In this document: positions 12,961-24,514 of the stretch, one piece after another
How the letters are laid out: the number at the start of each line of letters is the position of its first letter
Numbering within the stretch: position 1 is the stretch's first letter
Assembly: GCA_028023455.1 (NCBI GenBank)
Contig: JAQFVV010000157.1
Coordinates: 372,001-436,000 of the forward strand
Direction: 5' to 3'
Length of the DNA stretch: 64,000 nucleotides
From: Epiperipatus broadwayi
Taxonomy: Eukaryota; Onychophora; Udeonychophora; Euonychophora; Peripatidae
Position numbers and translations under genes: made by a program
The notes under the pieces: model-generated
What the model saw: the letters and a program-made list of their open reading frames with translations, nothing else
Database searches by the model: none
What the model was told of the DNA's origin: nothing

Positions 12961-13683
12961 CTTCCTTTAGATTACATTTTCTCACTGAGTTTTAAACCCA
13001 AGCTCTGTTATTGTAGTTCTTCATATTGGCAATATAAAAAAAACATCTATGTTATTAAGCTGCAAAGTCTTTACTTTGATTGCTGTTGGAGAACCTTAAA
13101 TGATCTGTTTAAAAAAGCATTAATGACTTCAGAATCTTTTAGCAAAAGGAATTATGATCATGAAATAGACAATCGTGTCAGTCACAGATCACTGCTATTT
13201 TTCAATAATCATAAATAAAATATAATTAATACTGAACATATTCGATTTTTATTATATGTAGTTGCCCAGATATAAATTACTTCTAATATTTGTAGAATGT
13301 AATTATTAGATTTCATTCATGCTTGTTAACAGATCTGCTACTAATTTACACACCTTTATATTTATATTAAGTATTCATTCTTATTATATATAATAAAAAA
13401 TGAACATTTCATGGTGCAATATCAGTGGATCTACCTGCAATCTAAGTTTAAATTCAATTTTAATAAACATGAAAATTATTTTTAGGTTTAGGATTTTTCT
13501 TTCAGATAAATAACTCAAATAGTCGTTCAACAATGATTGATAAATGAATTTCTAAGCTATTTTTATTATTGTAGAAAAAAAAATAAGGCTAGAAAAATAC
13601 TCAAATTCTCATCATTCAGCAATCAGTCAGCCTAAGTAGTATTATATTACCTGTGCAGTGGATTATTTATCACTGTTTTATCT
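12961..13683. other. AT-rich intergenic DNA, no gene seen
   Basis: No coding or repeat structure recognised upstream of the microsatellite. Confidence 0.5.
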
Positions 13684-13983
<300 letters not shown>

Positions 13984-14439
13984 AATACACATCATAAATA
14001 AATATTTAAATATTACTAACCAATACACTGCCAGTCAGATATAAAGACAGTATGTGTATTAGTACACTATATACATATCGTTGAACTTTTAACTTTATTT
14101 TTCTATGGAAAATAAAAAAAAATATTAGTTTTCATAATAGATGTTATATAAAAATAACCATATTTTTAATAAAATAACTTCAAATCCTTGCATATTTTTA
14201 TTTATAATTTGATTAATCAGTCTTTTCTATTTTAATTATCAAGTTAATATAAAATTTCTGACAATCTGGAAGCCATAATAAAGTGATTACTGTGTTCTAA
14301 AATTGAAGAACGGTGGTAATCATATTCATTTTCAACTGACAATAACAGTCTTCGTATATAGTTAAATAAACATTTATTTTTGCATAATTCATTTTTGTTT
14401 TCAATAATTTATTATTTTTTGTTGCTTAATTGAAAAAGA
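13984..14439. other. AT-rich intergenic DNA, no gene seen
   Basis: Only low-complexity sequence recognised. Confidence 0.5.
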
Positions 14440-15130
14440 AGAAATGTTCGAATTTTCTATTTTATCATATAAGAAATGTGCGTATAATATCGATAATTAT
14501 TTAAACAATCAACAGCTTTGTAAATACATTTTAAATTAAGGCGTGGTTGACTTGTAAACCTTAACTTAATTTTATTTAAATTAATAAATTTCTACATTCA
14601 GATAAACACATTATTTAATAATTTGATTTTATTAAAATTACTTGTCCAAGTAGCAAGATGAAGATCAAATTAATTTTTTTTTAATGATAAATAACAAATT
14701 TAAAGTGTCATTTTAAGAATAAAATGATCGATGCCAAAGTAGAATGTCAAAAATTAAAAATAAGACGAACAATTCATTAGACTTATTCAGAGTTTACGAA
14801 GTTAGACCATAAGAAAGATCTTTTACTTATTATATTGATGTTGTCGAATTGAGAAGTAAATTTATTAACGGTTATCACTTTAAAAAAGAAGAAGCTATAT
14901 TTAGAAATGTACTTGGAAAACGTTCGGAAGTTTTTAATACTACAAACGAACATTTGATATAAAAACTTAAGAAAATATTCACAAATAACATTACAATGAC
15001 GAATGTTCACATTAGAAAATAATCATTTTGAAATAATGCTATAAAAGATTGGAATAAGTTTATGTCTCCATTTAGAAAAAACATAGTTAGGCAAGTATGT
15101 AAAAAAAGCTCCACGTTAATTTTAGATACG
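14440..15130 (+). pseudogene. Unrecognised decayed plus-strand reading frame
   Basis: Two protein-like blocks stand out against frequent stops. The first, about 14443-14537, reads MFEFSILSYKKCAYNIDNYL. The second, about 14780-15015, reads FTYYIDVVELRSKFINGYHF, then KKEEAIFRNVLGKRSEVFNT, a stop, and KLKKIFTNNITMTNVHIRK. A third piece near 15035-15130 reads IKDWNKFMSPFRKNIVRQVC. Composition is protein-like rather than low-complexity. I do not recognise the family. The minus-strand ORF at 14783-15010 is taken as its shadow. Confidence 0.4.
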
Positions 15131-15998
15131 TAGAGATCTAATTAATAAAGAATTTGTTATTAAGATTTCATTTTATTATTACTACACCTACATTTTCAAT
15201 TTGTTAGTTTATAAAAAATTATTGCAAAGGTTGAAGTAAAATTATATATAATTCTTTTAATATAGATAAATTTCTTTTCATAATGACCAATAGCCATGAT
15301 TAATTTAGAGGTTTATAAAAATTATTAAAATTTTCATTTTGATTGTTATTTGAAACCGTAAGTTGGCTTGATTAATACTTTTAAAAATCACTGCTTATTT
15401 TAACATTCACCCTTTTGAAGAAGTAATGTTTGATTTATTAACTCTTTAAAATTTGATGGTCAAACAAAAGATCTTTTTTCTTTTCTTTTTTTGATGGCCA
15501 ATAAATTGGCATTAAATAGATGTTACTTTTGGGAATCTGATTTGTGAATTATTATAGCAAAGCCATGATTTATTTATGAGTTTATTAAAATTATAAGACT
15601 ATATATATAGAGAGAGATGGTACATTTGTAAAGAATAGTTTATGTATATATCTTTAAATGGTATAGATATGAAATTTAGCTCTCCATATTTTCATAAAAA
15701 GCAATTCATATTTCCTATGTTTGGAAATACCAGTTATATATATATATGTGTGTGTGTGTCAAAAAAGTCATATGTATGTATAATTGAAACCGAACTTTTT
15801 ATATCTTTTATACACAACTTTAATCACTACAAGAAGATACCACTATATCAATTCTTATAGAGACAATCTTTACCATTATTTATGGTTATTAATATAATAT
15901 TAAATCACATTTCCTAGTTATTTAATGTAGTCTTTAAAAAAACTTGTTGATTATTATGGAAACACGAATACACTTACACACGCATATATATGTGTGTG
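15131..15998. other. AT-rich intergenic DNA, no gene seen
   Basis: Short TA and TG tracts near 15740-15760; no supported gene. Confidence 0.5.
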
Positions 15999-17176
15999 TA
16001 ATCTTATAATTGAATATTTATAAACACAGTAATTAGATATATGTAAAGTATAACTTTAACATTTTTTATCCACTTAGGAGTGTTTTCGACTATCCTTGTA
16101 GTCTTTATCAACTAACACTTTGAAAGGCTAACCTTCCCACAATTCAGTGATCTTAACATTTGCTGCCTGTCTGTTAATTAAATCTTGTTTGTATTTGTAT
16201 ATTAGCATAGCTTCCTTTATTTTTCTTTTGTTGTTATTTTTTCCAATTTGCAATATTTTTACATTATTATAATTGAAGTTAAAATCATAAATACATGACT
16301 TATTATGGTTGTAAGAAACAGATGCTGAAACATTATTATTTACTTTGCAATTTACATTATTATTTACTTTGCAAATGTCAGGTTTAAAGTCCTTCTTATT
16401 TAGAAATAATAGACTTTTTAAATATTCATCAGATAAAGCTAAAAATATTGAAATGTATTCATGTGAATTATTAAATGTTGGCTACAATTATAATCATATA
16501 TATAATATTATTAAAAATTTCTCCTGCTAATAAAAAAATATTGATATCAATGTCATATATTTTGAATGATCAAGTAAATTTTATAAGAAAAATTTATAAA
16601 GGTGTATGTGACATTGTATTTTACCACCTCCCACATTAAATAAATAAATAATAATAAATAAATAATAATAGATAAAACCTCATTTATAAATAAAAATTGC
16701 ATCATTTATAATTGGATATGTAGATGTGGTAGTGGATATATAGGGGAATTGAGATGCATGTTGGAAAAAAAACAACTAAAGAGCACTTGTTATTAAAAAG
16801 GGTTCAGAAATGAAACAAAATTGCTAAGTAAATAATAATGTTTCAGCATCTGTTTTTTATGGCCATAATATATTAGTCATGTATTTATAGATTTAGCTTC
16901 AATTATAATAATGTAAAAATATTTCAAATTGAAAAAAATAACAACAAAAGGAGAATAAAGGAAGCTATGCTAATATACAAATACAAACAAGACTTAATTA
17001 ACAGACAGGCAGCAAACATAAAGATCACAGAATTGTGGGAAGGTTAACCTTTCAAAGTGTTAGTTGACAAAGACTATGAGGATAATTGAAAGCACTCCTA
17101 AGTGGATAAAATTTTTAAAGTTATATTTTAAATATATCTAATTACTCTATTTATAAATATTCAATTATAAAATTAT
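15999..17176 (+). mobile_element. 5'-truncated Penelope-like element with inverted terminal arms
   Basis: The left arm (15999-16352) and right arm (16821-17176) are inverted copies of about 354 bp around a 468-bp centre. The centre and right arm together carry the 3' part of a PLE frame, with the GIY-YIG-type endonuclease at about 16695-17045. The left arm is an inverted copy of the element's own 3' end, coding tail included. Inverted or tandem partial copies acting as pseudo-LTRs are a known feature of PLEs. The RT domain is missing, so the copy is defective. Confidence 0.75.
16353..17045 (+). pseudogene. PLE GIY-YIG endonuclease domain relic
   Basis: From 16378 a linker-like stretch reads SFLFRNNRLFKYSSDKAKNI. 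At 16695-16775 comes NCIIYNW followed by CRCGSGYIGELRCMLEKK (CRCG at 16719-16730), matching the PLE endonuclease pattern C-x-CG-x2-YIGET-xR. Near 16940-17045 the tail reads KEAMLIYKYKQDLINRQAA, resembling the family's C-terminal segment with a conserved Asn-Arg. Stops interrupt it several times. The assignment rests on motif order; this endonuclease type is diagnostic for Penelope elements among animal retroelements. Confidence 0.7.
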
Positions 17177-17269
17177 GTATATTGATTTGAAATACAAACA
17201 TCGAATTATAATATATATATATATGTCATATTATTATTAATATTTGCGGGATATTCCGTGTAGTGAAAA

Positions 17270-17321
17270 AGCTAAATGCTGACGTTTCAGTACAATATCA
17301 AGTACCTTCCTCAAAGCGTTC
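17270..17321 (-). ncRNA. Hammerhead-ribozyme-like motif, left palindrome arm
   Basis: On the minus strand: AACGCT, a core TTGAGGA (consensus CTGANGA, first base changed), a stem with GTAC/GTACT around TTGATATT, then GAAA, CG and TC, then AGC. AGC could pair with GCT ahead of the core as stem I. A palindromic two-base stem III would need dimerisation. This is a degenerate match. Confidence 0.3.
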
Positions 17322-17517
17322 TTTTTCTCAAATCATAAGAATGCACGTGAGATTTAAAACCGTTTTTATCGTTTTCTTTCTCCTCATATTTAAATTCTAT
17401 TGGTTGAGAAGTTTTAAAATTTATTTTAAAACTTCACAACCAATAGAATTTAAATATGAGAAAGAAAACAATAAAAATGGTTTTAAATCTCATGTGCATT
17501 CTTATGATTTGAGAAAG

Positions 17518-17566
17518 AGGACGCTCTGAGGACAGTACTTGATATTGTACTGAAACGTCAGCATTT
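17518..17566 (+). ncRNA. Hammerhead-ribozyme-like motif, right palindrome arm
   Basis: Order: GACGCT (possible stem I), CTGAGGA at 17526-17532 (fits CTGANGA exactly), stem II AGTAC/GTACT around an 8-nt loop, GAAA at 17552-17555, CG, TC, then AGC (pairs with GCT). One extra C sits before stem II. Short type I hammerheads with minimal stem III are known in PLE pseudo-LTRs, which fits the setting, but activity cannot be judged here. Confidence 0.4.
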
Positions 17567-17612
17567 AGCTTTTTCACTACACGGAATATCCTGCAAATAG
17601 TAATAATAATAT

Positions 17613-19135
17613 GACATCTTTTATCCGTGAAAATATTAGAATTAATATATATATATATATATATATATAAAGTATTATACAATATAAAATGCATTTTTAG
17701 AGAATAAAGATTATATCTGATCTAGAACTTTAATTTCATAAAATTTGATATCTTTAGCTTAAAAATTTATTATTATATAACAGAAAATAGTTAACAATAT
17801 ATCAAATATGGTATAACACAAAACAAATTAAATGTATTAATATTGGTAACTGAAGGATCTACATACATCTTTCTTCCCTCAAATTATGATAGTAGAAAAA
17901 TAAGAATAACTAAATAGTAGAAAAATAAGAATAACTAAATATATTATTAATTTATGTCACTATCCGACCATAGAAGGTGTATATATGCTACACACTAGTT
18001 CCAAAACTGAAGTTAAATTGTAGTTTATACAAACATGTAATACTAAAGTGAACTTTATATATTCATACATGTTAGTAAAATCTTTAAACAGACACATCAC
18101 ATTGCTTGATGAATTGCTTACTAAAGAATAATAATTAATAATGTGCTACTTATTTTAATTTAAGATGAACGGAGTAGTGAGATATGTGAACTGCACATAG
18201 ATTCTAAAGTTAAATCAGTGGGGTTTTTTCCCCCACAGGAACATATAAGAATATGATTAATTTTAAATTTAAAAGAAAAAGAGATTCAAAATTAAAATAT
18301 TTACTAAATAATTTTTAGATTGTATAAAATGTGAATGTTTATCTACAGTTTACATGTAATTTGTGCCTTTGTAGGATTTTGACAGAATTTTTAAAAATAG
18401 TAGATATTTTTCAGTTTTTTAAATAGTTTTATATATTAAGGGGTACTTCTTCCATATTTATTATCTTATGGTAAGTAATATATTCTGAACACATACATAA
18501 TTTTCAACTTTATGATTTACTTCTTGAAGAATTACATGGGTGGGAAAATACAGCAATCCAAAAAGAATATTTGTTGATTATTTTGATATTGCAACATAGC
18601 ATATTTGGAAATGTAGATGAATTATATTAATACTAAAAATTCTGTCTATTGTAGTTACTATTTTATGGATAATTTTGACTTCAGTTTGACAATTGTTTGT
18701 AAATTATGCTACCCCCCCTCCCAATTTCTATCTACAGTTATCCCCTCTGCAACTTTAGTACAATGATACTTCAATTATTTAGATAATTTTATACTTATCA
18801 AATATTAGATAATAGAAATAAGTGAAGGTCTGAATTGGAAAATATCTAATTAGTTAATGGTCCAAATTGAAAATGAATAAATATTACTAAAGCCAATAAT
18901 CTTATTTATACTAATTCAATCACTCTCTGCAATCTATCAATCTAATATGTAATATTTAAATACAGGTATATGTTACATCCCTGGAGTTTTGATGTAATTA
19001 TAGAGGATTTGAACCCAGACTTTCAAGTTCCCTTCTGTTATCCAATCTATCTTATACAACAACTTGGGTATAAATCTACTATAATTACAATCTAAAGTAT
19101 CTTTTTAGAGTTAAATTTCAGATAAACATTTAAGA
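17613..19135. other. AT-rich intergenic DNA with one tRNA-SINE-like fragment
   Basis: No gene seen. A 27-bp tandem duplication (AAATAGTAGAAAAATAAGAA phrase) lies near 17888-17942. Near 18990-19060 the minus strand has a B-box-like GGGTTCAAATCC (complement of 19004-19015) and a tRNA-like arm, probably an old SINE fragment. Confidence 0.45.
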
Positions 19136-19146
19136 ACATTTCTTTT

Positions 19147-19204
19147 TTTTTTTTTCATATGTCAAAAAGCATTGGCCAGGAAGCAAACCCGCAACAACCA
19201 AAGT
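19147..19204 (-). mobile_element. 5'-truncated SINE fragment
   Basis: Only the 3' part of the SINE family remains: the A-run (T-run up to 19155), CATATGTCAAAAAGCATTGG and the start of the B-box region (GCAAACCCGC). A probable 11-bp duplication, ACATTTCTTTT, lies at about 19136-19146 and 19205-19215. Confidence 0.65.
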
Positions 19205-19645
19205 ACATTTCTTTTAATTAACAATTTTTATTTATATTCAATCTCAATAAATTTTCCTCTGATTACAAATATAGCTATGAATTTTTAGCATTAGTTTCTC
19301 TTTCCATGTTTTTGATACCATAAAAACAATATGTAATCACAATAGTTTCTCAATTTCTTTTTCGTTTTTTAAAAAATAATACACCAAATAAAAATATTAT
19401 TCAAATATTGCAAATCTTGAAATAATTACTCAAAGAAAAATTCTTCCATCACATTTTATATATATGCTAACAAATACTGAAAACATTATTTTTCACAATT
19501 TACCTTTTTAATGATATTTATGTTTGACAATATTTAATAGTGTTGAACCATTTAGAAGAGTTTTAATTAATTTTTCCAATATTTTGCCATATTATTAAAA
19601 TACATATCGCTTGATTTCAACAATTATTATTTAATTGGCCGAATG

Positions 19646-20335
19646 AGTTAAAAATCAAAACTTTTAATTGGCCAACTCACAACTTTAACAAAATCTATTG
19701 TTAAAATAGATTCACTTTTAATAATATAAATACGTTAGTTTTGTTTGTAAAAAGTATATTACTAAATTGTCAGATTATGAAAGTAAACGAAAGTCTTTTC
19801 AAAAATAAAATTTGATTTATAATTTAAAAAATATTCAATTGCGGTGAAATAAAAGTAACCGCTATTCAACCAACCAAAAAAGATTGTGTCAGCAATCTTT
19901 TTTTTTTTCACTTTAACGTTATGATAAATATGTAGCAATAAACAAATAATTCTTGGTAATATCTTAACTATTTTTCTAAAATAATTTGATTTTTAGTATT
20001 ATTTTATCAATAATAATTTGTAATTCAATTCAAATATTGTTTAAAATGTTGTAAACATTTTCGTAATAAAAATCAAAACGAACGTAACTTTTTACTTTTT
20101 GGCAGCCATTTCCCTTTTTGACAGAAGTTGGACAGCCAATAAGATTCAAAAAAAGGTGGTGAGGAGGTGGTACTTTGTTTTGTTTGACATATATGGTCAT
20201 TTTTATTGATTTTTTTACTTGTAAAATAATTCTGAAGAGGGCACCATCTTACAGAACTTTTGATTTTCTTTCGAATGATGTATAATATGTATACATGGGA
20301 TAAAAAGTAGCCGATTTAGAGTGACGTCAAATCTA
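19646..20335. repeat. LTR-like direct repeat, left copy (~690 bp)
   Basis: It matches 23026-23712 in the same orientation, diverged and with indels. Shared landmarks in order: TTTTAATTGGCCAACTCACA; a GAAAGT..TTTCAAAAATAAA block; a CCAAT box (CAGCCAATAAG); GGCACCATCTTACAGAACTT; and TGACGTCA (20322-20329) just before the end. A CCAAT box, a YY1-like CCATCTT and a perfect CRE in both copies suggest a promoter-bearing LTR. No clear TG...CA ends or target duplication could be fixed. Confidence 0.6.
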
Positions 20336-23025
20336 CTTGTTTTTTTTACGAGTCAGGCAGTTATTAAATAATGGCATAACTTATACAACATTACTTAAAT
20401 ATCATGGAAATATTTACATGTGTATTTGTGAGTGTGCATGCATAAAAATATTTAATATAGACACTGTCTATAAAAGAAATAAAAAGGTGAAATATATTTT
20501 AATTATATTCATTCAAATTCTTAAAAGAAAGAAAAAATTAAAAGTATTTTATATTAGTTAGATTATTTTGAGAATATATAAAACAATATTTAAATTGAAG
20601 TGTTTTGTTTTACTGCATTAAACTGTAAACAAATGAAATCTTTTTAAAATATATCTCATGAAAAAAGAAAAGTTAAAAATAAATTACGATCAAAATTTTT
20701 AGAAATTATTTAAACTATTGGTGTATTAATCTGTTTAAACATGGTTTCAATTAAAGGTTAATCCTTTATTGACATAGGAATAAAAGAAATGATTTTTTTT
20801 TCTGATTTGTTTCAATTAATTAAAAGAAAAAACTTCTATACTTTAATTATATGTAAGGAGTTAATTATATTAATTAGATAAAATACCAAATTATCTAAAA
20901 AAATAATAAAATTCTTTAAAAAATCAAGGAAAAAAAAGAGCTGATGGTTAAAAAGTATAAGAGTCTAAATAAGCAAAAAATTTCAATAAAGTTTTAGCTT
21001 TGTAAAGGGGGCTATTGTGTTATTTGTGATCTCATGAAAATGTATCAGTTTTAATGTCTTTCAAAAGATGAATATACAAAATTAAAAGCGTGTAAAGCAC
21101 TTGAAAGAGAAGTTATAGAGATTCAAAAATTATTAAATGCTAAGCTCTTTCGAGGCCATTTGCCAAAGTTTGTTCTGACAGCAACCTATTCTACATAAAA
21201 AAAGTAGAAGAAAAGTTTTATTTCCCCAAATTGCCTGAGAAGTATCATGAAATGAGTTCTAGAACTAGCAATTTATTAGAATTGCAGAGTAGTCAAATTC
21301 CCACCAAATAAACACTATAAATCAATATTTTTTTAATAAGATATGAAATTTAAAAGACTTTATAAAAAAATAATAATTGTTATAATGTTTCACTGAAAAA
21401 ATTCTAGCTCTACATAGCAATATAAAATTTCAACCTTATTCCAAAAAGAAGAGAAAAAAAATAAATCATCAAGAAAAATGCTGGTCATATATGCATAAGT
21501 ATGAATGCAAACATGTAAGGTATTTATGCTTATTTCAAAGTTATATTACAAATTCTCTCTAAATGAACCCAAGTCCAGTTCTCTCTATATTCTAAAAACT
21601 GTCATAAAGGTACTGTTAGTTTTAAAATAAGGTTAGCTAGGTATATTTATAATGGGTGCAAATATATATTGTATTATTTTTTATGTAAAAATTTTGTTTA
21701 AATAATTTTTTAAAAATGAATCGTCAAGTATGCTCAACTTAAAAGTTAAAAAAAGAATAATTTTTAATTATTTTTAGAAGTTATGTATTGCATTTTAGAA
21801 AAAAGAAAGTAACGATTGCTTAAACTATCCAGTTCTGACTATTTAAAATATGCTTTAAAACATTAAAAAAATATCAAGAACTGATTTTAGGTTAATATAT
21901 ATATAATATTGTATTATCAATTTAAAGATTAGGCAAGACACACAGGTGAATATGTATGTGCATGGATGAATAATTCAGAAAAATCAATCGCTTTGCATTA
22001 AAAAATAGTTGGAATAGATAACTTTGTAAAATCGATTATTCTACATTCATACGTGAAAGCAAGTTTATGATATCTATACATATGTGTGTGAGTGTATATT
22101 CATTTCAGAGCTGAAGTCGATAATGAAAGTATTTCCTATGAGATTTATATGAGTAAAATGATGTTATTTGGAGAAATAGATAAAATATTAAATGATTAAA
22201 AAAATATTTATTTATATGATGCCTATATCACTTAATTATAAGAAAGCAGTTTATTGAAATTAAATAATATAGATAATATGATTACATTGAGACATTGAAA
22301 GGATTTAGTATTAAAGTTGTTTAGTACTGTTTTGAAGTATCAGAAACATTGTTTAAGATTAGATAGAATAAATATACAGGAAATGATGTTTTACGCTTCT
22401 GATTCAGTTTTCTGTCTGGGTGAAGTATTCATTTGAGCATAAGGGTTAAGTTATAAGATTACAAAATTCGTTACGTATGTATGAATATTATGATTATCAA
22501 TCGTAGTTTATAAATATTATACATTTTTCTTATTTGTCTAAAACAATAATATGGTTCCACACAAAAATGATTAAACTGAATAAATGTGCATATGCATCAT
22601 GTTTTGTCAGCATACACACACACTTTTGTGAAATATTTGTAAAAGATAAATTGAAAATAAAAGCTAAATCTACTAAAACTAATGAAGAGATAGATATTAT
22701 TGATATCGAAAACTGAACAATATTAGAAGTAGTAGACCATATTCAATGGAAAATAATATATTACAGAGTATGCTAGTGGAAGTAGATGTACTATTCAATA
22801 CTAATATATTAATACCGGTAAATTGTATATATTTCTTTAATTTGTTTCTGTGTAGTTTATTCTTTTAGAAGCAAACTCGAGATGGAGGTGAAGTCATCCA
22901 AATAAAACCCAAGAAACTAATATCAGGCTAAAATAAAAAAAGATATTGTGTGGATATCTATTCGATTCTCTGTGGAATTAGTTGGATGTTGCTAAAGTAG
23001 TAAATCATTATTGGTTGTATGAGGT
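20336..23025. other. ORF-less 2.7 kb between the LTR-like repeats
   Basis: No gag, protease, RT or integrase motif is visible. One protein-like stretch near 21150-21300 (FYIKKVEEKFYFPKLPEKYH in one plus frame) is unrecognised. If the flanks are LTRs, this is the internal part of a non-autonomous or fully decayed element. Confidence 0.4.
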
Positions 23026-23712
23026 AAAAATCAAATCTTTTAATTGGCCAACTCACAAACTGAAGACAAAGCCTATTGTTAAAACATATTCGCCTATAAT
23101 ATTAAATTCAACTCAGATACGTTTATAAACATTATATTACTAATTTTTCAGGTTATGAAGAGAACGAAAGTTCTTTCAAAAATAAATTGCTATTTATTTA
23201 TTCTAAAATATTCAATTTCGGCAACATAAAAGCTATAATATAAACAAAAAGGTCGACTTTTACGTTATAGAAAAGTAAATATTTATTTTTACTAAATCTT
23301 CAATATTTTTACAAAAATCTTCGATATTTTTCGAAAATAATTTTGTTTTTTTTAGTATTCTCTCTGAAAATAATTTTAATTTCTCAAAATATACTTTTAT
23401 AATACTTTAAATCATATTCGAAATGAAAATCTCAGCATTTTTCTTTATTTTCTTTGATCAGGCGGTTTCTTTGTTCTTTCCAGCCAATCAGAATGTCTTT
23501 TTCGACTGAGAGCATGCTAAGAACCAATCACAAGTAATGTTCTTTCTTTGTTTAGGTTTAAATGCGTTTTTTTTTTATTTTTTACTTGGAAAATAATTCG
23601 GAAGAGGGCACCATCTTACAGAACTTTTAAAAACCTATTCAATACCTGTTTAACGAATATTTTAGCATAAGAACTGGCAGAGTTAGAGTGACGTCAGATG
23701 TCTACGAGGAGC
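23026..23712. repeat. LTR-like direct repeat, right copy (~690 bp)
   Basis: Partner of 19646-20335, offset about 3.37-3.38 kb. It keeps TTTTAATTGGCCAACTCACA, CAGCCAATCAGAATG, a second CCAAT (AACCAATCAC), GGCACCATCTTACAGAACTT, and TGACGTCA at 23689-23696. Divergence is considerable, so the insertion is old. Confidence 0.6.
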
Positions 23713-23944
23713 CTCGTAAGAGGTGGGAAAAGGGTTAAAGCCCACACTTATGCTTTTTTTATTTGTTTTTATGTTGATGATTTGTTTTAGATTATATTCA
23801 TAAACTATTCATTAAACCCTTACTTTAATGATGATTTGTTATCATTACACATACACACACATATATATAAAATTAATGTAGCCTTATGTATATTTAATTA
23901 AATTCACTATAAAGTTTAACAAGTGTTGACAAAAGTACATTTAT

Positions 23945-24045
23945 ATATATAAATATAAAGCTCCAAGAATAGGTGAATTCAGTATTTTCAATCCTTTGTT
24001 TAGCATTTAATGCTATTTGTTCATGGCTTGAGGTACTGGTTTTCA
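23945..24045 (+). repeat. Short dispersed repeat, family R1
   Basis: Contains AAGCTCCAAGAATAGGTGAA, then ATTCAGTATTTTCAATCCTT, then TTCATGGCTTGAGG. The same phrase order occurs at 25985-26095 and, as an inverted pair, at 62005-62505. Confidence 0.65.
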
Positions 24046-24071
24046 CCTTATAATTACACACACACACACAC

Positions 24072-24308
24072 ATAATTATTCAAAACAATACAATAATTAA
24101 TACAGTAAAAATATTTTAAAAACAAATATATACCACAATTTAATATTTCTTTTTGTTTACATTTGTAACGGTTTTTTGTAATACAATTTGAATCTAGTTG
24201 ATAATGACTACATAGATAGTTGAAAGTACTTCTATTAAATTGTGGTATATATTTGTTTTTAAAATATTTTTTACTGTACTAATTATTGTATTGTTTTGAA
24301 TAATTATA
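24072..24308. repeat. Inverted repeat, ~79-bp arms
   Basis: The left arm (24072-24150) runs from AATTATTCAAAACAATACAA to ATATACCACAATTTAAT; the right arm (about 24230-24308) is its complement. The loop is about 79 bp. Foldback or MITE-like; no coding content. Confidence 0.8.
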
Positions 24309-24514
24309 TATATTTTATTATAATTGGAATACAGACATTGATTAATAATTTATATATATATAATTTTATTTATTATAGTCATTTTTTATCTTGAGAAGGT
24401 TCATATTAGAAAGAAGACGATTAGATGATATTAAATTAAGTTCTATATCAACAAGTTGTCTATTATTTCAATTTATTTATAATTGATCAATATATATATG
24501 AAAAACAAAAAACA

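Larger units (their letters stand above)
17228..17612. repeat. 385-bp near-perfect palindrome, probably paired PLE-type termini
   Basis: The arms of about 190 bp (17228-17421 and 17425-17612) meet around TTTTAAAATTTATTTTAAAA with almost no loop. Each arm carries AGCTAAATGCTGACGTTTCA or its complement. That phrase, with CTGAGGA a stem-loop upstream, resembles the hammerhead-bearing pseudo-LTRs of PLEs. The reading frames on both strands here (17263-17529 and 17434-17694) are mirror images made by the palindrome, not genes. Confidence 0.85.

Noticed and set aside
17263-17694. Similar ORFs on both strands
   Set aside because: The palindrome mirrors the same frame; there is no independent coding signal.
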